Shown here: one piece after another, positions 14,207-22,657 of the stretch
How positions within the stretch are numbered: the stretch's first letter is position 1
Layout of the letters: every line of letters starts with the position of its first letter
From: an uncultured Erysipelotrichaceae bacterium
GTDB lineage: Bacteria > Bacillota_I > Bacilli_A > Erysipelotrichales > Erysipelotrichaceae
DNA length: 33,164 nucleotides
Direction: 5' to 3'
Assembly: GCA_900315065.1 (NCBI GenBank)
Contig: OMXQ01000020.1
Span: 1-33,164 of the forward strand
Position numbers and translations under genes: made by a program
The notes under the pieces: model-generated
The model's database searches: none
Seen by the model: only the letters and a program-made list of their open reading frames with translations
Told to the model about the DNA's origin: nothing

Positions 14207-15216
14207 CATATACTTTTGTGAAAGCGGTAATTAAAGTCAGTTCTGAGGTACAAAAGCTGATAGAAGAAGGAAAACTCGGCTATGGAAGTGGAGGTCTTAG
14301 GTGGCTTGAAGGAGCAAAAAAAGGGGAAATATTCCGGCAGTACCAGTTTGCTGGAATTGTTAATGCTTCTGAACAGAATGACCTTGCAAAGCATGTTCTT
14401 AAGGCTGTCAATAAATTAAATGCACAAATGGGTAACACAAATAATGCAGTCAAGTCCATAAAGAGCATGCAGTGGTTTCAACTTGGCCTTGAAGCAGCAA
14501 ACCTGGCTGTGAATATTGCAGGTTTTGCAACGGTAATGGCTAAGCTCAATGAGGTATCAGAGCAAATTACAACTCTTTCCAACGAGCTGCATGAAAAGTG
14601 GCAGAAAGATCTTTATAAAGAAATCAATAATCTGATTGATAATCTCAAGTCAGTCACGTCCATTTTGACAGACAGACGTTTAAAAGATGATTATATTTTT
14701 GACATTGAGAAACATCTCAATCAATCCAAGAACCTGATTATTGATCTGGCAAAGGAATTCAGCTCATCTGCAGAAGCAGAAGGCGAAAATACTTTTTTAC
14801 TGCTGTATCTTCTTGTCGCAGAATATACTGCAGTTATAAAAGAATATGGAGCACAATATTACTATCTGAATAATAATTTTCCGGCACAGTATGATACTTG
14901 GGTAAGGGTATTTGACCAATTCGAAGATAATACATTTAAACATGCATTAAAGAGAACAATCTGGCTTACACACCCGACTGAATCAACCAGAAAACTTAAG
15001 GATGGATTCAATTACACATTAAATACATTCAATGAACAGAAAAATGTGTTAGTTGAATATAAAAATATCATTCCTAAGATTGCTCAGGAAGACTATTTCA
15101 ATATGGATTCCTATATGGAGAAGCTTTATAAAGATGGTGATTTTATTACTGTCGACAACTTCGAAGATAAGCAGGCACAGGCAATGCTGAAGGATAATGG
15201 ATACCGATTAGCATAA
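14203..15216 (+). CDS. Unrecognised helical protein with hydrophobic segment and coiled coil
   Basis: 337 residues, with ATGA overlap to the upstream gene; ATGGAGG before it serves as ribosome site. The N-terminus is glycine-rich (LGYGSGGLRWLEGAKKGEIF). Residues ~93-115 are apolar (LGLEAANLAVNIAGFATVMA) and run into heptad-like helix (LNEVSEQITTLSNELHEKW, then EINNLIDNLKSVTSIL). More helices and a Tyr-rich region follow (AEYTAVIKEYGAQYYYLNNN). A single buried or membrane-inserting hairpin flanked by long helices recalls alpha-helical pore-forming toxins, but there is no secretion signal and no clear homology. Within a defence island it could be a membrane-acting effector triggered by its partner. 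That is inference; only the gene and its coupling are certain. Confidence 0.75.
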   Translation: MTYTFVKAVIKVSSEVQKLIEEGKLGYGSGGLRWLEGAKKGEIFRQYQFAGIVNASEQNDLAKHVLKAVNKLNAQMGNTNNAVKSIKSMQWFQLGLEAANLAVNIAGFATVMAKLNEVSEQITTLSNELHEKWQKDLYKEINNLIDNLKSVTSILTDRRLKDDYIFDIEKHLNQSKNLIIDLAKEFSSSAEAEGENTFLLLYLLVAEYTAVIKEYGAQYYYLNNNFPAQYDTWVRVFDQFEDNTFKHALKRTIWLTHPTESTRKLKDGFNYTLNTFNEQKNVLVEYKNIIPKIAQEDYFNMDSYMEKLYKDGDFITVDNFEDKQAQAMLKDNGYRLA

Positions 15217-15221
15217 AAGAG

Positions 15222-15268
15222 AGAAGACATTACAAAGCATTAGAATGCATGCTTGAATGTCTTCTTTT
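15222..15268. terminator. Bidirectional terminator between convergent genes
   Basis: AGAAGACATT (15222-15231) pairs with AATGTCTTCT (15256-15265), with inner AGCAT/ATGCT pairing. TTTT follows on the plus strand, and an interrupted T-run follows on the minus strand. Confidence 0.75.
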
Positions 15269-15271
15269 CAA

Positions 15272-18200
15272 TTAACTTGATAATTTGTTGGTGCTTCTTA
15301 AGTACTTTGCAGGAATCGGTTGATCCAGTTTCCAAATGATATTCATTGGTTTACTGCCAGAAGAAGAAACATAGTCGGCAGTACCTAAGAAGACATATGG
15401 TTCTGCTTCGTTAGACTTAACATTGTTACGATTCTTATATTCACGGACAAAGAGAAGTATCTTGGAGCCTCTTTGTGCGTGGTGGATATATCGTTGCCCG
15501 GTTTCAGATTCAGAGCTTGTAGTACTTTGGCTTTGCCAATGGAACAAATATTCATTTTCAGAATAATCATTGTACAAAGTTGTAGGAGAATAGTCCTTTT
15601 CGGATTTATTCAAAGTAATTAACAAGACATCACAATTCTGATCCGGTAGCCATTTGACGCCTTCTCGAATGTTGTGTGGTTGCAAATAATCCATGGCAGT
15701 AAATAACTGGTCTCTGGTATAGGTACAATGTACATCGAGTGGGCAGTCAAAGCCAAGGTCACTTTCGATCTCAACAAGGTCAATCTTTGTTAATCGGTAA
15801 CGAAGTAAGTCAATGAGTTCTTGGCAACAGATAGGATTTGCCTTGAGTTCCTTTATGCCATCTAATGGAGAAGTGAAGTTGGATTCTTCACATGATTTGT
15901 TATAGAGGGTGTATTGGAACATCTGCAGCATTCTGTATTCTGCAGTATTTGTTTCTGGAAGAATTGGTAATTCTTCATTCGTTAAGAGGTATATGATGTA
16001 GCGAATAAAACGCACTGAGTCTAGCCAAGCAAAACGTACCATTGCTTTGGAGAAGACACCTTTTTGCATAATTTCTTCATCGAAGTTTTTTCGTAAGCCT
16101 GCTTGTGCTTCTAAGGAAGAAAGGGTGTTATAGCTTCTGTTTTTGTTATAGAAGTCACGTGGGTCTATATTCGTATGATCAAAGAAGTTGGCAAGGGTAA
16201 GTGGCTTGCCAGTGTCTTGCGTAAAGGTCCTGAGTTGATTGATGACGCGTTGGTTGAAGTTGCCTTTGTATGCAGCTCTGATGTTATCGAGGATGTATTG
16301 TTGGGCAACTTTTTCCATTTTGATGAAACAGCCTTTTGGTAAGTATTGGAAGCCTTTAGTGATTTCATCTTCTACACTACGGTGTGTTCTTTCTAGCAAG
16401 GCTGTGAATCTGTCTTCAAAGTTGTAGTGGTTGTTGGCTTTGCCAACAAAGTCCAAGACGGTTAAGAAGTCCTTGCCTTGGTATTGACGCAAGCCTCTTC
16501 CAAGTTGTTGTAAGAACACAGTTAAAGATTCTGTTGGGCGTAGGAAAAGAACAGTATTCACGCATGGAATATCAACGCCTTCATTATAGATATCAACAGA
16601 GAAGATGAAACGAATGGTACCGTCGGTCAATTTACGAGCGGCATCGTTTCGTTCTTCTTCCTTTGAGTCACCAGTTAAGGCAATGGAAGGAACACCATGG
16701 TCATTGAAATATTCTGCCATGTATTTAGCATGTTCAACGGTAACACAGAAGCCTAAGCCTTTGACATCACGCATATCAGTGACGTATTTGTCTACTGCAT
16801 GCAGAATAGTATCCGCACGAGCTTGGGCAATAGCAGGATCAGCTATATATGCTTTTTCCAGTTCACTACGTAAATAACCACCATTTTGCCAAGGAACATT
16901 TTCCAGGTTTACGACATCCGTCACGATAAAATACTGGAATGGTGCCAATAACTTACGATTGATCGCTTCTGGTAAACGAATTTCAGCTGTGATGACATTG
17001 TTGAAATAGGGAAGTATGCTAACGCCATCCATTCTTTCCGGGGTTGCCGTTAAGCCAAGTAATACGTGTGGCTTATAGTATCCAAGCAGGGTCTGATAGA
17101 CAGGAGCTGCATCATGATGAGACTCATCTAAGACAATATAATCAAAAGAATCAGGGGCAGTTGTTTCATTCATGTGCTTGGAATTAAAGGACTGAATGGA
17201 AACAAACAAGTGATCTGGATCATTTATTTCAGAATAATTACCAACGATTAAGGATCCAAAGTTTGGATCTTTCAAAACACCCCTGAAACAAGCAAGAGCT
17301 TGTTTCAGGATTTCCTCTCGGTGACAAACAAATAAGAAACGATTCGAAGAAGTAGGGTGTTGTTTACACCAATTGCGATAGTCAAAGGCAGCTAAGACGG
17401 TTTTACCAGTACCAGTAGCCGCAACGATCAAGTTCTTATAATTGCCACGAATGGTTCTTTCAGCTTGTATCTGATCCAGTATTTCTTGTTGGAATGGGTA
17501 TGGATTGATGTCAAAGTCATACTTGAGAATAAGAGCAGTAGTGCCTTTGTGTTTCTCATGATCGATGGCATCTTGTAGTTTCTGATAGGAGTCACTTGTA
17601 TAGAGTTCAAATTCTTCTGAGTTCCAATAGGTATTGAAGGAAGCATCAATCTTCTTGAAGGTTTCAGGTAAGTCCTGAGCAGTGATCTTCATGTTCCATT
17701 CCAAGCCTGCACTCATGGCAGCATTGGAAATATTGGAAGAACCAATATAGGCAGTGGTATAGCCTGTCTCACGATAGAAGACATAAGTCTTAGCATGAAG
17801 ACGGGTACGCTTTGTATCATAAGAAATCTTAATTGAAGTGTTAGGTAACTTGGATAAGACATCAATGGCTTTTGGATCGGTAGCACCAGTGTATGTAGTC
17901 GTAATAATGCGCAATGTGCCACCACGCTTACAGAAGGCTTCTAAGTCATCTTTTAATAGACGAATGCCAGACCAACGAATAAAGGAAACGAGTAAATCAA
18001 TACGATTAGCGGAACGAATTTCTTTTTGAAACTCTTGGAATAAATTTGGTTCGCTATTTGCACCAGTGAATAATGAACTCTGGGCTATAGAAGTTTCTGG
18101 TCGATCTGGTTCGCCTGTAAACAAAGAATTTTTCTTATTAACGACAGCATTCAGAATTTCTGACTTGCCATCTTCTTCCGTTAGGTATTGATCACTTCCG

Positions 18201-18457
18201 TTATCCTCTGCTTCATACTTAGCAAGTACATCCATGATTTCATTCATGAGGGCTGTCTGTTTTTCACTAGGTATTTTTTTGTCTTGCATCACTTGCAAAG
18301 TGTGTTTGATTGCTTCACTTGCATAGTGAGAATAGACTTCTGGTTTTTCTTCTTCATCTAGTGTTTGTTTATATGTCTTAATCTCATCAGAAGCATGGTC
18401 TAATTCTTCTTTGAGCTCTTGATTAATGAGTTTTTCATAGATGCCTTCTTTGATCAT
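15272..18457 (-). CDS. PLD-like nuclease / SF2 helicase / DUF3427-type protein
   Basis: 1061 residues. After a helical N-terminus, residues ~145-290 form a phospholipase-D-like domain with one HxK motif (HAKTYVF, His221 and Lys223) and IGSSNISNAAM. The SF2 helicase follows: Walker A VAATGTGKT (Lys352), DEAH variant VLDESHHDA, motif III GLTATPERMDG and motif VI QQLGRGLRQYQG. The C-terminal third, with AEPYVFLGTADYVS near the end, matches the DUF3427-type extension. This architecture is well known in Bacillota, often in defence islands and annotated as a type III restriction-like helicase. A single HKD half-site implies dimerisation for cleavage. It is not a canonical HsdR despite the nearby HsdM remnant. 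AGAGGCA precedes the ATG, and a minus-strand promoter lies at 18491-18520. Domain calls are firm; the biological target is unknown. Confidence 0.9.
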   Translation of the reverse strand: MIKEGIYEKLINQELKEELDHASDEIKTYKQTLDEEEKPEVYSHYASEAIKHTLQVMQDKKIPSEKQTALMNEIMDVLAKYEAEDNGSDQYLTEEDGKSEILNAVVNKKNSLFTGEPDRPETSIAQSSLFTGANSEPNLFQEFQKEIRSANRIDLLVSFIRWSGIRLLKDDLEAFCKRGGTLRIITTTYTGATDPKAIDVLSKLPNTSIKISYDTKRTRLHAKTYVFYRETGYTTAYIGSSNISNAAMSAGLEWNMKITAQDLPETFKKIDASFNTYWNSEEFELYTSDSYQKLQDAIDHEKHKGTTALILKYDFDINPYPFQQEILDQIQAERTIRGNYKNLIVAATGTGKTVLAAFDYRNWCKQHPTSSNRFLFVCHREEILKQALACFRGVLKDPNFGSLIVGNYSEINDPDHLFVSIQSFNSKHMNETTAPDSFDYIVLDESHHDAAPVYQTLLGYYKPHVLLGLTATPERMDGVSILPYFNNVITAEIRLPEAINRKLLAPFQYFIVTDVVNLENVPWQNGGYLRSELEKAYIADPAIAQARADTILHAVDKYVTDMRDVKGLGFCVTVEHAKYMAEYFNDHGVPSIALTGDSKEEERNDAARKLTDGTIRFIFSVDIYNEGVDIPCVNTVLFLRPTESLTVFLQQLGRGLRQYQGKDFLTVLDFVGKANNHYNFEDRFTALLERTHRSVEDEITKGFQYLPKGCFIKMEKVAQQYILDNIRAAYKGNFNQRVINQLRTFTQDTGKPLTLANFFDHTNIDPRDFYNKNRSYNTLSSLEAQAGLRKNFDEEIMQKGVFSKAMVRFAWLDSVRFIRYIIYLLTNEELPILPETNTAEYRMLQMFQYTLYNKSCEESNFTSPLDGIKELKANPICCQELIDLLRYRLTKIDLVEIESDLGFDCPLDVHCTYTRDQLFTAMDYLQPHNIREGVKWLPDQNCDVLLITLNKSEKDYSPTTLYNDYSENEYLFHWQSQSTTSSESETGQRYIHHAQRGSKILLFVREYKNRNNVKSNEAEPYVFLGTADYVSSSGSKPMNIIWKLDQPIPAKYLRSTNKLSS

Positions 18458-18490
18458 AAGTCGTGCCTCTATTCTGATTATCTATGTACC

Positions 18491-18520
18491 AGGATACTAA
18501 GAATTAGCTGCCTTCGTCAA
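18491..18520 (-). promoter_or_regulatory. Promoter of the PLD-helicase gene
   Basis: Reading the minus strand: TTGACG (18515-18520), 18-bp spacer, TATCCT (18491-18496). It lies 34 bp before the start codon. Confidence 0.5.
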
Positions 18521-18676
18521 CTAAGTAACTAGGAAACAAAATAAAATAATTCCATGCATGAAAAGAATGAAAAAAACGTTGTGAAAGCCAACAAAATATA
18601 AATGGAAAGACATGAAATCGTTAGGAATAATGAACAACATGATACAATTGACTTGTATTGAAAGAGAAGGCATGAA

Positions 18677-18787
18677 ATGAGCTACAAGATCATTGACTCA
18701 GAATTTCATACAGATGACTACGGCAATGCAAAATACCTGCGTAACTGGCCTATGCTATACATACTGGAAAATGGCAAGGAAGCATAA
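18677..18787 (+). pseudogene. N-terminal remnant of a GIY-YIG / DUF2075-type protein
   Basis: A 36-codon frame reads MSYKIIDSEFHTDDYGNAKY, then LRNWPMLYILENGKEA, then TAA. This matches the opening of GIY-YIG plus DUF2075 (Schlafen-like ATPase) proteins, where NWPxxYIL is the GIY-equivalent and the YIG half (YVGET or similar) should follow KEA directly. Here the stop falls exactly at that point, and the rest of the gene is missing. GAGAAGG and a TACAAT box (18643-18648) upstream show the gene once had expression signals. These proteins are common in defence islands. The identification rests on a short but distinctive stretch. Confidence 0.55.
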
Positions 18788-18901
18788 AAATTATGAAATT
18801 AAAGTAAGCTGAATCTCTAATTATGGTTATTATAGAAAAAATATGTGTTGCACTTCATTGGGACGGAAGTAACTTTATGAACATGACGGAGGATAACGGA
18901 A

Positions 18902-19591
18902 ATGGCTAAGAAATAAGCGGAGAAAAAGACCATTAGCATGGAAGAATCACTCTGGCGGTCTGCAGATAAATTACGTGGCTCAGTTGAACCATCAGAGTAT
19001 AAGCATGTTGTGCTAAGCTTGATTTTTCTCAAGTATGCAAGTGACCGTTTTGAAGAGCAGCGTAAGAAGATCATCGCAAATGGGCATGAGAAGTTCGTGG
19101 ACATGAAAGCGTTCTATACGCAGGACAATGCTTTTTACTTACCGGATGAAACGCGCTGGTCGTATATCATGCAGCATGCGAAGCAGCCGGATATAGCCCT
19201 TCTGATAGATACGGCACTGTATACAATTGAGAAAAATAACGAGCAGCTTAAAGGCGCTCTGCCGGACAATTATTATTCCAGGTTGAATTTGGACACTTCG
19301 AAATTGGCTTCGCTTCTGGATGTGATTGATGGTATTGAACTGACTGCCGATAAGGAACAGGACGTCATCGGAAGAGTATATGAATATTTTCTTAGCAAAT
19401 TTGCTCTGAAAGAAGGCAAGGGTAAAGGAGAATTCTACACTCCTAAAACCATAGTCAATTTGATTGCTGAGCTGCTGGAGCCGTATTCTGGTATCCTTTA
19501 TGATTCAGTGTGTGGCACCGGAGGCATGCTAATCGAGTCCATTTACCACATTCATAATGCTCGAATGAACTACGAAAGTTCTTCGTTTTGA
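18902..19591 (+). pseudogene. hsdM: Broken type I restriction methylase subunit HsdM (nonsense codon 5, 3' truncated)
   Basis: ACGGAGGATAACGGAA precedes ATG 18902, which encodes MAKK, then TAA at 18914, then in frame AEKKTISMEESLWRSADKLR. HsdM proteins commonly begin MAKKK..KKT, so a single change of AAA to TAA explains the stop. The frame continues through the HsdM N-terminal helical domain (SEYKHVVLSLIFLKYASDRF) and reaches the SAM-binding motif I region (GEFYTPKTIVNLIAELLEP, then DSVCGTGGMLIES). It then runs into unrelated residues and stops at 19591. The catalytic NPPY motif and about half of the protein are missing. A restart at ATG 18938 could still make the stub. No HsdS or HsdR is present, so the system is dead. 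Confidence 0.85.
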
Positions 19592-19733
19592 AAAAACTTA
19601 TCCATACCTCATGTATCAGACAACAGGAAATTATCTAGTAATTCAACTGATGGGTGAAGAATATCAGAAGGAAATATTGGGTACCAGAAGGAAACTACTT
19701 GCGCTCCGCGAAAAACTTGAAAGAGGTGATGTT
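19569..19733 (+). pseudogene. Unidentified C-terminal gene fragment at the HsdM breakpoint
   Basis: The frame used by the following methyltransferase is open from 19569. It encodes TTKVLRFEKTYPYLMYQTTG, then NYLVIQLMGEEYQKEILGTR and RKLLALREKLERGDV before the methyltransferase ATG. No ribosome site precedes the internal ATG at 19611. It has the composition of a real protein tail but I cannot name it. It overlaps the end of the HsdM stub, so the junction near 19570-19600 looks like a deletion or recombination scar. Alternatively it may be an N-terminal extension of the methyltransferase. Confidence 0.35.
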
Positions 19734-20321
19734 ATGTCCGATACACTCGATTACTACAACAAAAACGCTGCATCCTTTTTCAATAACACAGCTGAAGTAA
19801 ACATGGGAACTATCCAGAAAAAATTCCTCTCATACTTGCCAGAAGGCAGCTTTATTCTTGACCTTGGATGCGGATCCGGAAGAGACACAAAACTATTTCA
19901 TGATAACGGCTATCGTGTAGAAGCAATGGACGGCTCAGAAGAAATGTGCAAACTTGCAGCAAAAGAAACAGGACTACAAGTAAAACACGTTCTCTTCTCA
20001 GACTTCCATGAAGAAAACAAATACGATGCTGTATGGGCATGTGCTTCTATTCTTCACTTGCCAAAGAATGAAATGAAGAACATGCTGGAAAGAATAGCAG
20101 CCTCCCTTCAAGACAAAGGAATCTTCTATACTTCCTTCAAATATGGTGACTATGAAGGAGAAAAGAACGGAAGATACTTTTCCTATTACACTGAAGAAAC
20201 ACTCAATGAACTCTTATCTTCCGTTCCTTCTCTTGAACTATTGGAAGAATGGATCTCTGTTGATGCCAGAAAAGGCAGGGAAGATGAAAAGTGGATCAAT
20301 GTGATCCTCAGAAAGAAGTAA
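19734..20321 (+). CDS. Class I SAM-dependent methyltransferase
   Basis: 195 residues from ATG 19734 (MSDTLDYYNKN), chosen because AGAGGTGAT lies just upstream; the open frame extends further 5' without a ribosome site. SAM-binding motif I is FILDLGCGSGRDTKLF, motif II EAMDGSEEM, and a post-II strand YDAVWACASILHLP (motif IV region). It resembles the TehB/UbiE-like small-molecule or protein methyltransferases of ~200 residues. It lacks NPPY or other DNA-methylase signatures, so it is probably not a restriction-modification enzyme. The gene sits between the HsdM remnant and an HNH nuclease gene, and a terminator separates it from the latter. The substrate is unknown. Confidence 0.85.
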   Translation: MSDTLDYYNKNAASFFNNTAEVNMGTIQKKFLSYLPEGSFILDLGCGSGRDTKLFHDNGYRVEAMDGSEEMCKLAAKETGLQVKHVLFSDFHEENKYDAVWACASILHLPKNEMKNMLERIAASLQDKGIFYTSFKYGDYEGEKNGRYFSYYTEETLNELLSSVPSLELLEEWISVDARKGREDEKWINVILRKK

Positions 20322-20328
20322 CAATATG

Positions 20329-20352
20329 AGCAGGCTGCGAAGCCTGCTTTTT
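20329..20352 (+). terminator. Intrinsic terminator after the methyltransferase gene
   Basis: AGCAGGCT (20329-20336), GCGA tetraloop, AGCCTGCT (20341-20348), then T residues. Confidence 0.85.
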
Positions 20353-20370
20353 CCAATGCGCGCACAATGC

Positions 20371-20376
20371 TACAAT
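20371..20376 (+). promoter_or_regulatory. -10 box upstream of the HNH gene
   Basis: TACAAT lies 25 bp before the ATG at 20402. The -35 at a proper distance falls in the T-run of the preceding terminator and is weak. Confidence 0.4.
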
Positions 20377-20401
20377 AGAAACAGAAATTACGGTGACCAT
20401 C

Positions 20402-21583
20402 ATGGACCTGAAGAATATAACAATTGATCCTGTATATGCCAACAAGCTGAATATGCACAGCTTTGAACAGATGCTCGACAACAATGCCCAGGGCTATAAG
20501 TTCTACTGGCTGGAAGCAATTGTGCAATTGATTGTAAATGATGATAAATCAGAGATTTCGTTTGATGAAATTATCAAGAGGATGATCTGGTCTGCCTGGT
20601 ATTCTGTCACCGAATATCATCTGCATCTTGGTCCATGTTATCAAGGCAAATATGCGAATGCGATTGAAAAAATCATACATGAACTTTCGGCCGGTCTGGA
20701 ATCACCTCAGAACTTTTCCTATGAAGAATTTGAAAAAATCTATGTAGAGAAATATGGGGCAATATCCGCTGATGTGAAAGTACTTTATCTGAATGTGCCA
20801 TACAGATTATTGTCTTCTTTCCTGGATCTTTCAGGCGGAGACAAGCGTTGGAACCAGACGAAATGGCTGATTGACTATATGCAGGAGTTCAACAGCAGAA
20901 ACAATGAATTCCTGCTTCCCTATATCATTCTGGATGACAAAAAATCCGGCAAAAGAATCAGAATTACACCTGAATGGAAAAGACTCATTCTTGATAATGT
21001 GACTATTATTGAAAGCTGGATTGATCTTAAGAAGATCCAGTATCTTCAGCAAAGAAATCCAGGCGTGCCAGGCATTGTCAATAAAATTCATAAGGAAACT
21101 TATGAACAAAGACACCTGGATCATGTCAGAAAACTATGGAAATACTATTCTGAAATTACCGGGAAACCTATCATTGATATTTATTCCAATGACATTCTGG
21201 AAGGGGCAGTTTCCATTGATCACTTTGTCCCGTGGTCTTATATTTCCAATGATGAAATCTGGAATCTGATTCCTACGTCAAGATCACTGAATTCAAAGAA
21301 AAGCGACAAACTCCCGGAATGGAATAAGTACTTCAAACAATTCTCCAAAGAAAAATATGAATTATACCAGGCAGTCTTCCCGTCTGAAGAAAACAACGCA
21401 ATCCAGAAACTGAAAGACCTCTTTGAAGCATGCCGCACTGACAACCTGAATTCTCTTTGGGCAAGTGAAAAACTGTATATTCCTGGTCACAGTGAAAATG
21501 AATTTCAGTCTATATTGGAAGAAAATCTGAAACCTGTGTTTGATGCCGCTAAGCTGCAGGGATTCCGGATCTGGAAAGTATGA
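20402..21583 (+). CDS. HNH endonuclease domain protein
   Basis: 393 residues from ATG 20402. A GTG three codons upstream is part of the GGTGA that probably serves as ribosome site. Residues 1-~250 are helical and unrecognised. The HNH motif follows: SIDHFVPWSYIS (Asp273, His274), then NLIPTSRSLNSKKSDKLP with the conserved Asn and Lys. No zinc cysteines are present. This N-terminal helical plus HNH layout is frequent among stand-alone nucleases of defence islands and restriction-like systems. The gene ends 51 bp before jetD with no terminator between, so it may be transcribed together with the Wadjet genes. It could be an independent nuclease or an accessory to that system. The HNH call is strong; the target is unknown. 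Confidence 0.85.
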   Translation: MDLKNITIDPVYANKLNMHSFEQMLDNNAQGYKFYWLEAIVQLIVNDDKSEISFDEIIKRMIWSAWYSVTEYHLHLGPCYQGKYANAIEKIIHELSAGLESPQNFSYEEFEKIYVEKYGAISADVKVLYLNVPYRLLSSFLDLSGGDKRWNQTKWLIDYMQEFNSRNNEFLLPYIILDDKKSGKRIRITPEWKRLILDNVTIIESWIDLKKIQYLQQRNPGVPGIVNKIHKETYEQRHLDHVRKLWKYYSEITGKPIIDIYSNDILEGAVSIDHFVPWSYISNDEIWNLIPTSRSLNSKKSDKLPEWNKYFKQFSKEKYELYQAVFPSEENNAIQKLKDLFEACRTDNLNSLWASEKLYIPGHSENEFQSILEENLKPVFDAAKLQGFRIWKV

Positions 21584-21634
21584 AATAAGAATAACATTCC
21601 CTTAACCTGGCAAAGTCCGTTAAAATATAGGTAT

Positions 21635-22657
21635 ATGAACTACCTCACCAGGCTGGAAAAATACAGGAAGAAAACTATCACGAGAGAAGATCTGGCTTCT
21701 CTTTTCGACATTTATGAAGATAACGTTCTTTATGAAATTATCTCTTCTTTGTCTCAATATCTGCAGCCGATCGTCTCTTCTGCTACCAACGGCAGTATGA
21801 AATATCCGATCTATAACAAATATCATATTATTCTGAACAAAGAACCGGATCAGAAATTACTAGCTGAGATCCAGTCTCTTCATCCGCTTCTTCATGGCAG
21901 CTCCTGGTTGATAAAACACCCGCAGGACTATGAACGCTTTTCTTTACGCTTGAAACAATTGAGTACCTGGTTCTTTCAACATGGCAAAGACACACTTCCT
22001 GTTTCCCGCAAAGAAAGATCTTTTGAAATCTTCAACGAAGAAAAAATGCTGGAAGAAGATACCGGCTTGCCGGCAGTACTTCGAAAAATCGGACTCACAA
22101 AAGAAGATCTGTATTTCTATAACACACCGGAATATTGTTTTCACGATTTCATTCCTGTCCGCAAGGAAAATATGACTCTGCTGATCTTGGAAAACAAAGA
22201 CATCTGGTTTAATCTGAGACGCATGTTCTTTGAAGAAAACAAGCACACGCTGTTTGGTACTGCTTATGACGGCCTTGTGTATGGTGCAGGCAATGGCGTT
22301 ACGACAAAAAATGCTTTGGCAGAATACACAAACTTCCTTGGATTGCAGCAGGTTCACTACCTCTATTGGGGAGACCTGGACAGGGAAGGCCTCAACATAT
22401 TCCTACGGCTATGTGAGAACAATACTCAGTCAGATATCAAGCTCTTTGTGCCGGCTTACCAGAACATGCTTGCAATGTCAATTGACCGTCAACTTCCGGA
22501 TAGTGAAGACAAGCGTGAAAAGATGGATGACTATACGCAAATCTATGCTTCTCTCGGCACTTATGCTTTTCAGGCAGAAAAATATATTCAGGAAAACAAG
22601 CGCTTGCCTCAGGAAATCATATCCTATGCCGTGTTGAAAGAAAGGATGGACAAATGA
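21635..22657 (+). CDS. jetD: Wadjet nuclease subunit JetD (Toprim fold)
   Basis: 340 residues. JetD is the Toprim-type nuclease that cuts plasmid DNA after loop extrusion by the JetABC SMC motor. The C-terminal half carries the Toprim signatures: LLILENKDIW (Glu186) and YLYWGDLDREGL (Asp247, Asp249). FGTAYDGLVYGAGNGV sits between them, as in the DUF2220/JetD C-terminal family. The N-terminal ~130 residues are the DUF3322-like arm. The start has only AGG three bases before ATG, so the leader is short or initiation is weak. This may keep the nuclease scarce. Its stop overlaps the jetA start (ATGA). Type I Wadjet loci place jetD last; here it is first, which with the JetA and JetB families points to a type II/III arrangement. 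Subtype not certain. Confidence 0.88.
   Translation: MNYLTRLEKYRKKTITREDLASLFDIYEDNVLYEIISSLSQYLQPIVSSATNGSMKYPIYNKYHIILNKEPDQKLLAEIQSLHPLLHGSSWLIKHPQDYERFSLRLKQLSTWFFQHGKDTLPVSRKERSFEIFNEEKMLEEDTGLPAVLRKIGLTKEDLYFYNTPEYCFHDFIPVRKENMTLLILENKDIWFNLRRMFFEENKHTLFGTAYDGLVYGAGNGVTTKNALAEYTNFLGLQQVHYLYWGDLDREGLNIFLRLCENNTQSDIKLFVPAYQNMLAMSIDRQLPDSEDKREKMDDYTQIYASLGTYAFQAEKYIQENKRLPQEIISYAVLKERMDK

Noticed and set aside
15272-19591. Complete type I restriction-modification system
   Set aside because: The helicase has PLD and DUF3427-type parts rather than HsdR layout, HsdM is broken, and no HsdS is present.
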